From Berberis thunbergii (Eukaryota > Streptophyta > Magnoliopsida > Ranunculales > Berberidaceae), in contig QNQO01008316.1 of NCBI GenBank assembly GCA_003290165.1, forward strand, positions 124,001 through 188,000: a stretch of 64,000 nt of DNA. Reading direction: 5' to 3'. Of the stretch, positions 46,501 to 58,219 are shown in pieces. The position numbers and the translations under genes are program-made. Under the pieces are notes generated by a model. The model saw only the letters and a program-made list of their open reading frames with translations. It was not told the origin of the DNA and ran no database searches. Every line of letters begins with the position of its first letter. Within the stretch, counting starts at the first letter, position 1.

Positions 46501-49500
46501 CTGTTTCTAGCTGTGTGTTTTTTAACTTTTCATAGAAAACACCATGCGACGAAGGATGGTAAATGGAAATATGTGGTAAAATGCTCCACACTGCACCATT
46601 TAAGGGGCATTTTTCTTTCTTTTTGGTAGTCCTTTGTGTTGGCAGTTGTGATCTAATGCTAAATATTTTTCCAATACTAGTCTATTTATTATTAGTTATC
46701 ACAGCAGTTTTATTGGAATAAAATATAGCTCACAATGGCAACTATGAAATATGAATGCATGACAACAATATCAGTTTCGTACATCCAGCATCAAATCAAT
46801 AGCCCGTGGACATAAAAACTTGAGCTTGTGGGGTTGTTTATTTGGAATGTTTGGACTGTTTTTTAGTACTGCCTGTATCCATGAAGGCTTTGTTGAGGAG
46901 TTGGAAAACCCCACCTCGTCTTTCCACCGAAGGAAAGACTTTGTGGAATATGGAGCCTTCTGCTTTTTAGTGTACAGTGTGGAAAGTGCACAATAAGCTC
47001 TTTTTTTTGTGGCAAAATGGTTGACTTCATTTCGTTAGCAGTGCAGGTTCTCATTACTCCTTGGGTTTTCTCATCTTCCGAGTTTTAAAAGGGTGTTCTT
47101 TGACTTACATGTTTATGCATGTAAGGTTGTCCATTTTGTATTGCCAAATCAATTGTCTGGACAGAACAAATATATCTTTCCAGTCATTTTAATAATGAAT
47201 TTTCGCACTAGTCATGTTTTGCATTAATAAGAAGTTAAGAACCAAGTTATGCAAAATGGATTAATGAGAAAATGGGTGCTAACTTACGAAGAGCGCAGAT
47301 AGTGCCATATTGATGCGCATGTCATTCACACTGGATTTAGAGAACCTGCAACCAGATTTCAGCCCAATAATGGAACTTGTTAAGAGAATTACATCTTACA
47401 TACTCTTAGCCTGCATTTCTTTTTAAAGCCTAATAAGTCCAGAGCTCAAATGAAACGCAACACTAAAAAGTCAATTTGAGGCATAATTTGCAACTCCAAA
47501 AAGTATCAATATGATGTTGACTTATGAATATAAGCAAGAGAATACCTTGGTCCCCATGGTACAATTGGTTGCTTATCAGCATATTTTATGTCTTTTGAAA
47601 CCTGCATTAGCAGCGGCCAAAAGCTATAGTCAGTGAGAGTAGAAACTATTCATGAAGAAAATAAAAACCCAGTCAATAAGAACAGAAATCATCCTTGCAG
47701 GAAAAAAAAAAAACAAGAGTAAAGCAGAGTAGCCTAAAAATCAGCAAAGGGTGATTTCTAATAGCATAAAAATTGTTCCTTCAAAAGAAAAACAAGGAAT
47801 ATATGCAATGCTAGCCGAACAAATTCCTTGTCAAGCCCATCTATCAATCTGACAAAATCCTATGCACTAGTTCTTAAAGCAAACCATAAAGTAACAAACT
47901 ATATGGACATACATTAAAATCCATGGATTGCTGAAATCTAGCTACAAACTAGCTACAGCTAATTCAAGATGTCTATGGAAATAACAATAAACACAAAAAT
48001 GATAATTACTTCTTGCGGTTGAGCCATCAATACCAAGCTCTAAAAAGCTCATAAGCACACAACTAGTTTAAATCTCAAAGTGGGGATCAAGAAGTTTATT
48101 TTGACACTAAAGAAAAGGGTAGTCACTAGAAATAAAAAAGTCATCACCTAGGTCAGAGCATTAATGAAGTCATTTTGACATAGATTCACATAACACCTAC
48201 ATGAAATGACAGAGAAAAGCTAGAGAACAAGCTATAAGCTTTCAAAGAATTGCATTTTTAGATGGCCAGAAAGGCATAAGATATTGAACCAATAATTAAC
48301 CGATAATGTAAGTAATATAATCTCTATCAGTGAAAATAGAATAAACTAACGCATCCACAATCCTAATATCAAAGAATTGTCTAACAGAAACTACAAATAT
48401 ACTAACCCACAAATTAACAGCTTGATTTGTAAATTTTTAATTCATACCATAACCTAAATTGTGAGTCAAAGCAGATACTAGCTATCCAACATGACATACT
48501 CATCCAAAGCTTCAAGTTAATTATTTGTCAATCTGCTCAATCCCAATATCATCACTACCATATTGCAGCGAAGTAGTAAAGACATCATCCCCTCGCACAC
48601 TTCAGTAATTGAAAAATCAGAAATAAAGTAAGACACGGAAAGAGGAGTTCCACCTGGAAAGAACCAAACGCCAGTCCCTTCTTCCGATTTGTTAGTTGTG
48701 ACATCATAATTTTATCATATGCCCTTTCCAACTGTAAGAGAATTGCATAGTAAAAGCTCTTAGACTACACATTAATTATTAAAAAAGACATACAATAACC
48801 TCATTTTGTATAACTACATCTTGGACCAAAATATCATATTCAAGAGATACACCCACAGTAACCTACTTGACTTGCAGTTACTTCATCACCTCTTCTCTCA
48901 GCTTCCTTGAGCTTCCTTGTATATGCAGACTTAATCATATCAAATCCCGCTATTGAATTGACACCGAGAACCTTGAAAGTACAATTAATTAATCAACGTG
49001 CATGGAAGAAAAAATTACTTTGCTACATATCAAAGTTGGCAAACTGAGTATTCTATATAGCCTAAGGGCTTGGCAAATCAACGGCTATAATTCTCATAAA
49101 CAGTCGGTTCAAAGAAAAAATCATAGGCGTAACTCTCTCCACCATCCCCAATTTAAAATAAATCAAACAGACATAATAACAAACCCCTGTGATAAAGCAT
49201 ATTGTTGCTTTGTGAAAGAAAAACAGTGATATTACTGTATAAGGCAATAGCAAAGGACTGTTAGAAATGCCACATATTTTCAAATGATATTATGTAAAAA
49301 TACCTCATAGGGGTTTATGTCACTATCTGGGGCAGAACTTCCAGCAGAAGATGCAGCACTACAAACCAACCTAAAGTTCGGCTGATGTCTTGAATGAAGC
49401 CTGTAGGATGTGCTAGATGTGAATCACTTCAAATACAACTTAGATCAAGACACAAAAAAAATCGACATAAACTGACCTATCATGCACTTCAGTAGAAAAG

Positions 49501-50541
49501 TGTGTCAATATTATACAAGGTACTTGAATCGTAAATTACTATGCAAAATGGAAAAGGGACCCTACTGATCGTAACATAAATGGTATCATATAACATAAGA
49601 TTTTTTTAAGACCTCCTAGTGTAATGTAGAAAATATCAACACGATATATAGATGTATGTAAGTAGCTCCAGCCTCCAGCAAAGCACAAGATAATTTATTT
49701 TAAAAAATAAATTACATTACTCAATCATCACCTTTAATAACCTCAAATTTCACAATCATTGTAAATTGTCACAAAAAGGACAACATAACTAACTTCAAGA
49801 AGAATTTCTTCATGATGTTTAGAATGTTTCCTTTGGAGAGATGATCCAACCGATAAAAAAGGAGTAGCAGACACAATAAAATTTCTTAGTCATTTTGAGA
49901 TGTGAACAGTCTGAATATGTATTGTTATAATGGTATAGCGGTTGAATGTGTTAGTCAAATAGTAAAAGATGTTTGAGAGAAGCAAATAGTTAATGAAAAC
50001 TCAAATAAACATTATAAAATAAGGTTTAAAAGCTCTGAAAGTCATCTAGAATCTTGACGTTTTCTGTGATGATCTTTTGATTGGGGATTAGCCATCAAAA
50101 TCTAAGTTTTTAATAATCGTTGTTATTCTTCAAACATTACAATGACATACTTTTTCAAGTGAAATACTTACTAAACAAGGACTCCTTAATTCAATAGTAC
50201 TACCTAAATTAAATAAAATAAGCTAAACTCCTACTTAACGTTACTTGCAAAGGAATAGTTTCCTAACATTTTCTCTTCCAATAAAACTACACCCAATTGA
50301 GATGGAATTTCTGAAATAAAATAACTGAGATAGAATATTGATAAACTGTAAAAATATCGAATCGCCACTTGAACCAAATAGAGGAAACTTTCTGAGAATT
50401 TGAACTGAAAAAAGAGATTGGGAAGTGAAATTACCTGATAAACGTTGCATTGACGGAGAGTGAAGAACCTCCTCCTCCTCTGAAGAAGAAGAACAAGAAA
50501 TTGTTTCTTTGAACGTTCGAGATGGAGATGCTCGTCGCCAT
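37496..50541 (-). CDS. CPP1-like chloroplast J-like protein (DUF3353), 10 exons
   Basis: Exons in order: 50541-50435, 49400-49304, 48971-48867, 48731-48654, 47601-47546, 47345-47288, 41309-41184, 41056-40961, 40416-40345, 37558-37496; 858 nt, 285 residues plus the stop TGA. All splice sites are GT-AG and all phases agree. Residues 1-60 are Ser/Asn/basic-rich, like a plastid transit peptide. NPYEVLGVNSIAGFDMIKSAY (residues 65-85) is the J-like domain; the HPD motif of true J proteins is absent, as in CPP1. Then LERAYDKIMMSQL, VSKDIKYADKQPIVPWGPR, and a hydrophobic C-terminal half with about four membrane segments, ending ELIVTVSTAVMLYIMASFYR. CPP1 stabilises protochlorophyllide oxidoreductase; which of the three Arabidopsis-type paralogues this matches is undecided. 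Introns 6 (6.0 kb) and 9 (2.8 kb) are transposon-filled. Confidence 0.94.
38092..39992 (-). mobile_element. degenerate small LTR-type retroelement in CPP1-like intron 9
   Basis: Direct repeats at about 38092-38365 and 39757-39992 share GATAGAATAAAAC, TTTCATCAATCAAYTGATTAC, AATTGGACTGTTACTAAATAGGTC and a TACATCA end. Just left of the right copy is GGCTCATACTAA, a decayed initiator-methionine primer-binding site on the minus strand. The flanks share CTTT. The interior of about 1.4 kb has no recognisable polyprotein. This fits an old non-autonomous LTR element. Confidence 0.65.
39993..40260 (-). other. possible LINE 3' end fragment
   Basis: A TTTTTTTTCCTCGGTAAAAC... start and a sequence composition on the minus strand like an A-tailed LINE 3' end. 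No coding match was made. Confidence 0.25.
41977..44254. mobile_element. hAT element, family E (outer of a nested pair)
   Basis: 2278 bp flanked by a perfect 8-bp duplication CCTTGGAT (41969-41976 and 44255-44262). Ends are TAGGGTAGGGTGGGCACGG and GTTGCCCACCCCTG. Subterminal ACCGGAT/AACCGGTT/GGTCCGA words face each other. Its interior holds short non-transposase frames (for example around 42180-42420) and the family F element at 43207-43756. It lies in CPP1-like intron 6. Confidence 0.9.
43207..43756. mobile_element. non-autonomous hAT element, family F (nested)
   Basis: 550 bp, ends TAGGGTGGGCAAAAACCG and CGACATTGCCCACCCCTA, flanks ATATAGTC (43199-43206) and ATATGGTC (43757-43764). Dense CGGTT/AACCG repeats mark both subterminal regions. 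It is wholly inside the family E element. Confidence 0.92.
44500..45790 (-). mobile_element. LINE remnant, split by a GATTAAT-family element
   Basis: The minus-strand frame 45609-45430 reads MCFFLWVNCQGKMLTRRG, then ICDLCNHFDESSDHLLV, a zf-RVT zinc-binding module. After the insertion at about 44862-45426, the left piece reads CYRLGLWKERNQHTSKSN, the WKERN block near the ORF2 end. Frames are interrupted. Confidence 0.7.
44862..45426. mobile_element. GATTAAT-family element copy 2 (degenerate)
   Basis: Right end GATTTCATTGCATA matches GATTTAACTGCATA of the 24166-24705 element; internal AATTGGC...CACYGATTAATC and repeated GATTAATC words are also shared. Flanks CCTAAAAC and CCTGAAAC are a likely diverged target duplication. 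The left end is approximate. Confidence 0.55.
45791..47287 (-). other. CPP1-like intron 6, remainder
   Basis: No further element could be defined; microsatellite-free AT-rich intron. Confidence 0.4.
47602..48653 (-). other. CPP1-like intron 4
   Basis: About 1.05 kb, AT-rich, with an A run near 47701-47715. No repeats or frames of note. Confidence 0.5.
49401..50434 (-). other. CPP1-like intron 1
   Basis: About 1.03 kb of AT-rich intron between the transit-peptide exon and exon 2; nothing else recognised. Confidence 0.5.
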
Positions 50542-51336
50542 TTCCTTTAGGGCTTCAGTCGGGAGGAAGCCTGTGCCGTTAAGATTACAAACCTAATATC
50601 TCTAACTTCCGCTCCTAACACCACCACTAAAACCAAATAATCACATTTTCTAAACGCCATATTATAATATATTATATAGAAAGGAAAGTGAGGTGAGGTG
50701 GCGGTATTAGTCAGATCATGGTGTGAGTAGAAGGGACCCGCCACGGTTACATGCTATTGAAATATTTACTTAATCAAAATCCCAAGATAAAGCTTAACTT
50801 GACTGCAAAGCATTTTACATTTTTGAAGAAAAAACAACAAACCTACATTTAGGTTAGATGAACCCATCCACTCGTTACTTCTTCAAGTTGCAGCATCCCA
50901 AACCTACATATGGTAAGAATCACCACGACTCAGATATTATGTTCATCATTTATCATAAACATGTATAAAGTTTATGCTTAGAAATTAGAATGTAATATAT
51001 TTCTGATCAAGTGTGATATTCAAGTTTCCTTGTGACAACCACTTAAACCCGTAACATTCACCAATTGCTTCAATGCCTTTAGGGTTATAACCTATTACTT
51101 CAAATCATTACGCTTACTAAAGACCATGATAACCAAAGGTTTACTCCTGTCACTTCAATGATCACATCTTCACAATCAAAGTTTTAAGATGCTCAAGGGT
51201 TTGAAAATACATCTGCATGCTCAGATGTTTGAGACGATGACCTATTGTGCCTACAGGTTTACAACTCAGAATTAACGCTTACTGACAATCACGATGGGCA
51301 AGAGTTTACAACTCATAATGCTTACTGAAAAATCAT
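50542..51336 (-). promoter_or_regulatory. CPP1-like upstream region
   Basis: About 0.8 kb between the CPP1-like start codon and the Gypsy-like element. A TATA-like tract (TATATAATATATTATAATAT on the minus strand, about 50661-50682) lies about 120 bp upstream of the ATG. The distal half (about 51040-51336) is a degenerate repeat built around GGTTTACAACTCA and AATGCTTACTG phrases. Confidence 0.4.
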
Positions 51337-51850
51337 TGATGATACATCAAAATAGACTGATCATCACCATCGTACACCTGGCATAATGCCCCATCACGAG
51401 AATACAACGCTCGATCTATTGGATCAGCTCATAAAGCCCAGAAGGATTGAAGACAATTATAGAGGCCCAGACTAGGCCCATCTCTAAAGAAGCGTAAGCA
51501 GGATCTGAATCCAGACCCAGACGAGTCAAAGCCCAAATCCAAGCCCGATATACATTCTCTCATAAAAAAAAAGAACGTTGCACCAAGAAAGAGCCGTGGA
51601 GGGGACTATTACAGAAATATCTCCTTCTGTTGCGCCTTACATGCTTAAGTCACGCAAAGAGTTAACTACGACTATTATAAAAGGTAAAAGGAACATTCGA
51701 CAGAGGTATGCAATTTTAACTTCGCCTTTTTCTAACAGAATTACTAGCTTAAGCATCGGAGTGCCTTCAGCCACCAAAAATGTGATTTTTGGCTGTCTAA
51801 CAGTGGTTTTACAGGTCAAACTAACAGGAAAATGATTTTTGGATGCATCA
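51337..51850 (+). repeat. 5' LTR of the Gypsy-like element
   Basis: 514 bp with a TATA-like TATTATAAAAGG at 51673-51684. It lacks two short segments that are present in the 3' LTR. Confidence 0.92.
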
Positions 51851-52379
51851 GTTTTGCGTCACTCGTGAGGAACAATGAGTTTCCTCTTCTAAACACAAAA
51901 CAAACGGTGATAAAGTTTACCACAGTCTGACAAAAGATCCACAAACCATCAGAGGAAAATGATGCAGACTACAGTTCCCCAATCCGATAATGATCACGAC
52001 CACACTCCCGCTGATGTATGAATAACGGCCCAAGGAGAAGATACAACCCGAATCAACGAACCAGTAGCATCCGAGAACGCAAATCCACCACACGCAATAG
52101 TCCAAACAACTATCGACACCACCACGGATCCTCGGGTAGATTCACTCATAACCCAGATGGAATACATAACAATGATGTTGGAAAGGATCGCACAGAAGCA
52201 CACTCAACTAGCTAACCCGGTTCAAGCACAGCCACAACAAAAACACTGCCAATCGAACTTAAGATAGCAGAACCCCAACAAGGAAACTTCGAAAGCAGCG
52301 AGCTTCCTTGAGGCAGAAATCAACTATATGAAGGAACGCTTACCGAAATCCCATTCAGAATAAGAGTCACGGGTCCTAA

Positions 52380-53440
52380 TGTATTATACAAATTGGCAAA
52401 ACTGCCATTTTCTGATGCCTTCATGAAAAAAGCTATACCGAAAAAATTCACTCCACCAAAGTTCGAGGTGTACAATGGAACTTCTTACCCGACCGATCAT
52501 TTAAGACACTTCCACCACTTGATGGCCTGAAGGAGACAACGAAATCAATTTTATGCAGAACATTCCCAATCTGCCTCACTCCTACAGCAATGAACTGGTT
52601 CAATAGTCTACCACCAAAATCGATAGATTCCTTTCAAGCCCTGGCCACCGCTTTCATCACCAGATTTATCAAAAGCCAACGGATGAGAAAAATGCCACAC
52701 TACCTCCTTCATATCAAACGAAAATCCGAAGAAACGATATAGGAATATGTCACTCGCTTTACCAATGAACTGACAATGATCAACGGATATAACGATGACA
52801 TAGACGCAACAACCTTCGTGGCTGGATTAAAGAGAGGTTACTTCTTTGACGTTCTTAACTTGGAGCCCCCAAAGGGCATGACAATCCTGCTAAAACAAAC
52901 ATAAAAGAATATCTCCCTAGAAGAGATGAAAGCATTCAGGAAGAAAAATGATCAAGAAAGAGAAAATTTCTCAATAAAACGAGAAAGAAAGGAAGACAAA
53001 GGACAACAAAAAGGCAACAATCCATTGAAGAAGCATCGAAATAGCGAAAAAAAATGATTCGCGACGACTAGAATTTGGGAAGTCGCAACCAATACGAGCT
53101 CGACACGAACGGGTAATAAGCATAATGAAAACCGCATACAAACCATACAAACCTCTGAAGACAAGTCGAACAAACATACTAAACACATAGCGAAGGGGGA
53201 TAACATTAACTGGCCGCTTCGGATGATAGGGGACCCAGAAGGAAGAAATAAAAGAAAATATTGCTCATTCCATAGGGATCATGGGCACGATATTGAAGAA
53301 TGTTACAACTTAAAATACAAAATTGAACACTGGGTTCAAAAAGGATTACTAGACAAATTCATCGGGATGCGAGAAAATAGATATAATGGGAAAATAAAGC
53401 ATACAATGTTGCGTCATCAAAAGAACAGTCCAGAAAATTG
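52380..53440 (+). pseudogene. gag remnant of the Gypsy-like element
   Basis: The plus strand reads IPKKFTPPKFEVYNGTSYP near 52440, an ITRFIKSQRMRKM/TNELTMINGYND region near 52660-52800, and at 53223-53441 the block RKYCSFHRDHGHDIEECYNL followed by IEHWVQKGLLDKFI, all typical of plant Gypsy gag. In-frame stops (for example before EYVTRF) and frameshifts disrupt it. Confidence 0.8.
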
Positions 53441-53869
53441 ATGTGCACCACACGTTGCAGAACCAGAGGAAGCAAAACACATGAAGAAGCTAGGCAAACC
53501 CCTCACTTATCTATATCGGAACAAGGGTACCAACGAAACACTTCATAAAACATGGAAAAGCCTGCATCATCCAATTCGTACAAATAAAATGACCCCATCA
53601 GCAATTGCAATATTTAGGCGAACCACTAAACAACACGCGAGGAAGAAGCAAATAAAAATGAAACACCAGCCCTCAACGCAAAGACTGACAATAAGCAAAG
53701 GAAGATGAAGCAAACAATACTCTAAATCAGTATAAAAGCCTTAATCGCCAAAACTTATGAAATACTCAAGGAAAAATCACTAAAAATTACGGATTCAGGA
53801 GCTCCAAATTTTCGCGTGGACAGCAAATCGGCCACACAAGGCCGCCAAACAGTAAAAGTCGAAAACACA

Positions 53870-54440
53870 AAACTTCTGGTCCGATCAACCACGAAGTAAA
53901 GGTTGGACACCCGAGTTACCCAAACATTAAAAAAAAAACTTTGAATTGACCGAGGTGTTGAGTTAACGAAGTAAATGTTGGACACCCAAGTCACCTGAAC
54001 ATAAAAAAAACTTTGAATCGATCAAGGTGTCGAGTTAACGAAGTAAAGGTTGGGACCCGAGTCACCTAAACATAAATTTTTTTGAATCAACTGAGGTGTC
54101 GAATTAACGAAGTAAAGGTTGGACACCCAAGTCACCTAACCATAAAAAATCTTCAAATCGACCGAGGTGTCGAGTTAACGAAGTAAAAGTTGGACACCCG
54201 AGTCACCAAAATATAAAAAACTTTGAATCGATCGAGGTGTCGAGTTAACGAAGTAAAGGTCTGACACTCGAGTTACATAAACACAAAAAACTTTGAATCG
54301 ACCGAGATGTCAAACTAAAAAAGTAAAGGTCGGACGCCCGAGACACCTAAACATGAAAAACTTTGAATCGGCTGAAATGTTGAAATAACGAAGTAAAGGT
54401 TGGACACCCGAGTCACTAAAAGGCAAAAAAAAAAAAGTTT
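53870..54440. repeat. tandem array, about 7.5 units of about 70 bp
   Basis: Consensus parts: TTTGAATCGACCGAGGTGTC, GAGTTAACGAAGTAAAGGTT, GGACACCCGAGTCACCTAAAC, then an A run. Units diverge by single substitutions and the last is truncated. Confidence 0.93.
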
Positions 54441-54633
54441 GAGCTAAGGGAATGAATAAATACAGTCTGAAAATATACAGGTGAAAAGCAATCCCTTACA
54501 AACAAATCAGAAAGAAAGACAACAACCAACCGTTAAACAAGAAACACTCACGAAAGTAGTTATAAAATAGCTTGACACAAAAACTATGATAGTTACAAAA
54601 AACAAAAAAGTTCATATTTATTGATAAACACTA

Positions 54634-57101
54634 CTATGTTACATCCAAATAAGCTAATAAAAAAGCGGGAAAGGAAACATGAGCAATGGCATGATCAATA
54701 TAAGTTGGAACCGGAGAAGAAATCTTTTCAGGAAAAGGAAACATCAATGGCTTCGGAATACTTGATGATAGAAGGGGCAATGACTCCCCTACTGCTGGAG
54801 CAGGTTCCTCGGCATCATCATCCTCAAACACTTCACCGACCAAATGATGACACTTATACAAGTCTTCCCTGAGCCCTTCATTATAATCAAGAAGCTCAAC
54901 CTGCCCGCCAACAACTCGCTTCCAATCTTCAGCTTCGACCACACGAAGCCTATCCTTAGCAGCAGTGAGTTCATTTTTTGCCGCAGCAAGTTGTTATTCA
55001 GCAGTGGAAAGCATACCAGAAGCATCTGCCATGACATCATCAAGCGCAACAATTATTTGTTCCACCCAACCCTCAGCAGCGTCACACATAGGGGATTGTT
55101 TCAATCCAGAACAAGAAACTTCAACAAAAACCTTTTTCTCAGCAAACATTTCTTTTTCCACATCGCGAAGATGGGCACAAGCCTCATCTAGCTTAGCTTT
55201 CAAGGAGTCAAGATCAACAACAGACTTATCCCGTAGATTATTCGCCTCCGCCAAAGATTCTCGAGCGGCCACAACAACTTTTTCCAATCCCGTGCATTGC
55301 ATTTTCAGCAAATCAAATTAGGAAAGGACATGAGAAAATATCAGCAATAGCGTTGCCAACCTCCTCTCCAAAAGAACCACTTGATGACAACCAGCTCAAT
55401 AAACCAAGCCCATTACCCCTGCGTAAGCAAGATGATTCATCCCGTCCATTATCTGCTCAAGACCATGGTCAATATGATCAAACGGGTCAAGCACGGGCAT
55501 CGAATGCCTCTCCACAAACCGCATGTACCATTCATTTACCAGTCTACGAGCACCATCCTGTACATCGAACTGGGTAAACCAATAGAACTTGCCATCAGAC
55601 TTGATACAAATATCCTTCGGCCCAGGCTCAATCCAACTAATCCATGGATGCAGGATGTGAGGATCCGAAAGCACCAAAGAACCAACTCCGACATCAGGGA
55701 GAACAAATGGAATAGCTGTAACAATGGAGAAACCACGTTTACCTTCCCGTCGAGAAGTATCTGTGGCAAGGGAAGGAATGGTGGTAGCAGCAAAAACAAG
55801 AGAAACCTATCGATTAAGAAAAGAAACCAGAAACCCGGCTGCTTTGATGACGTCAATGAAGGAGAAAGAAAATTATCCCTAAGACTTCAACCACTAACAT
55901 TGCCTTTAGACTGCTCCATCGCCAACTAGAGCATTTCCTCATTTATGGCGCGAGGATTACTCGGTAGTGTTCCAAACACCATAGGCAAAAAAAAGCTTCA
56001 TCTCACCATCATCCAGCGGACGAATAATTTCTTTCTTACTCCTCTCCAACACGAGTCTTAACTCCTCAACCGCCTCGAGAGATTCACGATCCCCTTTTTC
56101 AACATCATCACGAGAAAGACTCGGGCGAGAAACAATATATCCCGAACAGAACCGTGACAAGTCATAAGCCGAATAGAACCACGATTTGAAAGTCGTTTCT
56201 TCCTTGGAACTTGAACAAGATCTATGGGTAATTGCCTTGATGAATTGGTAGACCTTGTAAGTTTTTTATTTCGCGAAACAGGAGTGAAAACACTGACAGA
56301 AACATTGAAATCCATAACATCTCAGACAGAGCTCACTTCCCAATCAATGCTAGCATCACTAATGCCAAAACGAGTAATACGGGCTGCCCTTAGCACGAGC
56401 CTCAGTAAATAAAGCTCGTTTCGCTTCACTCATAGTGTATTGACCACTACGCTCCAGGAAGTCATCGAAAAGAAACGTCTCAACAGGAAAACGAGCAAAT
56501 TTCAAAAACTCTTCACTTATCTTCTGTTCCTCAGCTGATAAAAAAAATTATTCCGCCTGTTGGGAACTCGAAATGATTGAAAAATCAACCGACCTCGCAA
56601 TCGAAAGCAGCCAGAGTTCACGGAAGCATAGAACCAAGACCGCGACCAATCAAGAATGCCATCACTAAGGTTCTCAAAACAATCAGGAGAACAAAGAAAA
56701 CAAATCTTGTTGTTCACCAACAGACCGACCACCGAATGCAGAGTCCTAACAGTTAAAGGAATACTAGCAAGGGTAGCCCTTGCATAGGAAGAAACCATCA
56801 CCTTCCAACCATTGGGGCCCATATGGGCATGAGGAATACCCAAGAAATTCAAATACTCCCAATACAACTTCGGAACAGGGAATCAAAAGCTAGAAGAAAA
56901 CATGCACGAATACAGTATGATGTATCTGGCCTTTGGGTTACAATGTCTATCATCCGGTCTAGGCATAATAAGCTCGACATCGGATGGTAGATTATAATTA
57001 GAACGAAGGCTCTCCAGAGTCGACTGAAAAGCTCTATTAGGAGAGTAATGAGCCTCACAAAGAGTCAGCGATTTACCACTTAACTTATCACCAACAGACA
57101 T
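54634..57101 (-). pseudogene. antisense ORF region, 'putative gypsy-type transposase' family plus coiled coil
   Basis: From about 57101 the minus strand reads MSVGDKLSGKSLTLCEAHYS, NYNLPSDVELIMPRPDDRH and NPKARYIILYSCMF; after a frame break YWEYLNFLGIPHAHMGPNGW and WFYASVNSG. This is the PF04195-type domain common in antisense frames of plant Gypsy elements. Farther on come KKRLSNRGSIRL, a DGKFYWFTQFDV segment, then a coiled coil (55311-54994, VVVAARESLAEANNLRDKSV) and an acidic tail (GEVFEDDDAEEPAP). Frame breaks show it is no longer a complete gene, though an intron-containing structure is possible. Confidence 0.7.
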
Positions 57102-57202
57102 CGTTGAAAAGCAAAGAAGCAAGGAAAATGAAGAAGAGGAAGGAACAAATAAACCCTAAATTCAAAGATAGCGTGAAAAGGGAAAACATATTCACCACAT
57201 CT

Positions 57203-57213
57203 TCTTTTATAAA
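57203..57213 (-). promoter_or_regulatory. TATA box for the antisense ORF
   Basis: Minus strand TTTATAAAAGA about 100 bp upstream of the antisense ATG at 57101, inside the element and outside the LTR, so the antisense gene seems to have had its own promoter. Confidence 0.5.
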
Positions 57214-57400
57214 GCCAAGCAATGAAGAGACGACTCATGGGACAGCGTGCTAGATATGATGACGATGCAACGAACGGGCAAGCAAATGATCAAGACATCA
57301 ACTCACGAAAGGCAACTGACAACATTAAATACAAAGCAATGATGAAATGGAAAGGCAAACCGTCACCAACGTTAGTGGCCACATTAACATGTCCACTAAC

Positions 57401-57416
57401 TAATTGGGGGAGTAAC
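57401..57416 (+). other. polypurine tract
   Basis: TAATTGGGGGAGTAAC directly before the 3' LTR; it defines the plus-strand orientation of the element. Confidence 0.75.
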
Positions 57417-57974
57417 TGATGATATATCAAAGTTGACCGATCATCACGGCCGTACACGTGGCATAAAGTTTCATCACGAGAATATAACGTTCGATCCATT
57501 GGGTCAGCTCATAAAGCCCAGAATGATTGAAGACAATTATAGAGGCCCATCTCTAAGGAAGCGTAATTAAGATCTGAATCCAGGCCCAGATGAATCAAAA
57601 CCCAAATCCAAGCCCGTTATACGTTCTCTCATAAAGAAGAAGAATGTTGCACCAAGAAAGAGCTGTGGAGGGACCTACGCCTCCACGAACGCATCTCCAC
57701 TAAGGAGAAGACTGTTACAGAAACATTTCCTTCCGTTGTGCCTCACATGCTTGTGTCATGCAGAGAGTTAACTGCGACCATTATAAAAGGTAAAGGGAAC
57801 ATTCGACAAAGGTATGCAACTTTAACTGAGTTTTGTTTAGATTTACTTCCTTCTTCCAACAGAGTTACCAACTTAAGCATCAGAGTGCCTTCGGCCACCA
57901 AAAAGGTGGTCTTTGGCAGTCTAACAATGGTTTTGCAGGTCAAACTCACAGGATGCCGATTTTTGGACGCATCA
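57417..57974 (+). repeat. 3' LTR of the Gypsy-like element
   Basis: 558 bp, TATA-like ATTATAAAAGG at 57780-57790. Extra segments relative to the 5' LTR include CCTCCACGAACGCATC near 57681 and TTTTGTTTAGATTTAC near 57831. Confidence 0.92.
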
Positions 57975-58219
57975 ACCATGATATCCACTAGTCAAAACTT
58001 CAATTCGAACGACCATAGCTTTCAAACCCCAGATGTGATACCTAAGTCGCCCACAAGTTTGTAACTGCTTGCCCACGGGTTTGAAACCTCTGGCCCCCAT
58101 TATTTTTACTTTTGTCATAACTGACTTACCTTTTTTCCCACGACTATATAGTAAATATTTCATTTGTTAATGAGTTGAATTCCAATTGTTCATTTTATTT
58201 TTATTTTTATTTTTTTAGA

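Larger units (their letters stand above)
51337..57974 (+). mobile_element. Ty3/Gypsy-like LTR retrotransposon with antisense ORFs (Tat/Retand-like)
   Basis: LTRs 51337-51850 and 57417-57974 begin TGATGATAYATCAAA and end GGAYGCATCA; flanks ATCAT (51332-51336) and ACCAT (57975-57979) differ at one base. The plus-strand interior holds gag remnants (52380-53440) and a 70-bp tandem array (53870-54440). An antisense gene region (57101 to about 54634) follows, then a purine tract (TTGGGGGAGTAAC) next to the right LTR. No protease, reverse transcriptase or integrase is recognisable. The gag / repeats / antisense ORF order resembles the Tat lineage. The element is non-autonomous and old. Confidence 0.93.

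Noticed and set aside
53223..53441. independent small gene with His/Cys motif
   Set aside because: The HRDHGHDIEECYNL block is the standard terminal region of plant Gypsy gag and lies inside a defined LTR element.
54844..55321. plus-strand frames of 115-118 residues over the antisense coiled coil
   Set aside because: Ser/Ala-rich shadows of the minus-strand coiled-coil frame, which has the heptad pattern and the element context.
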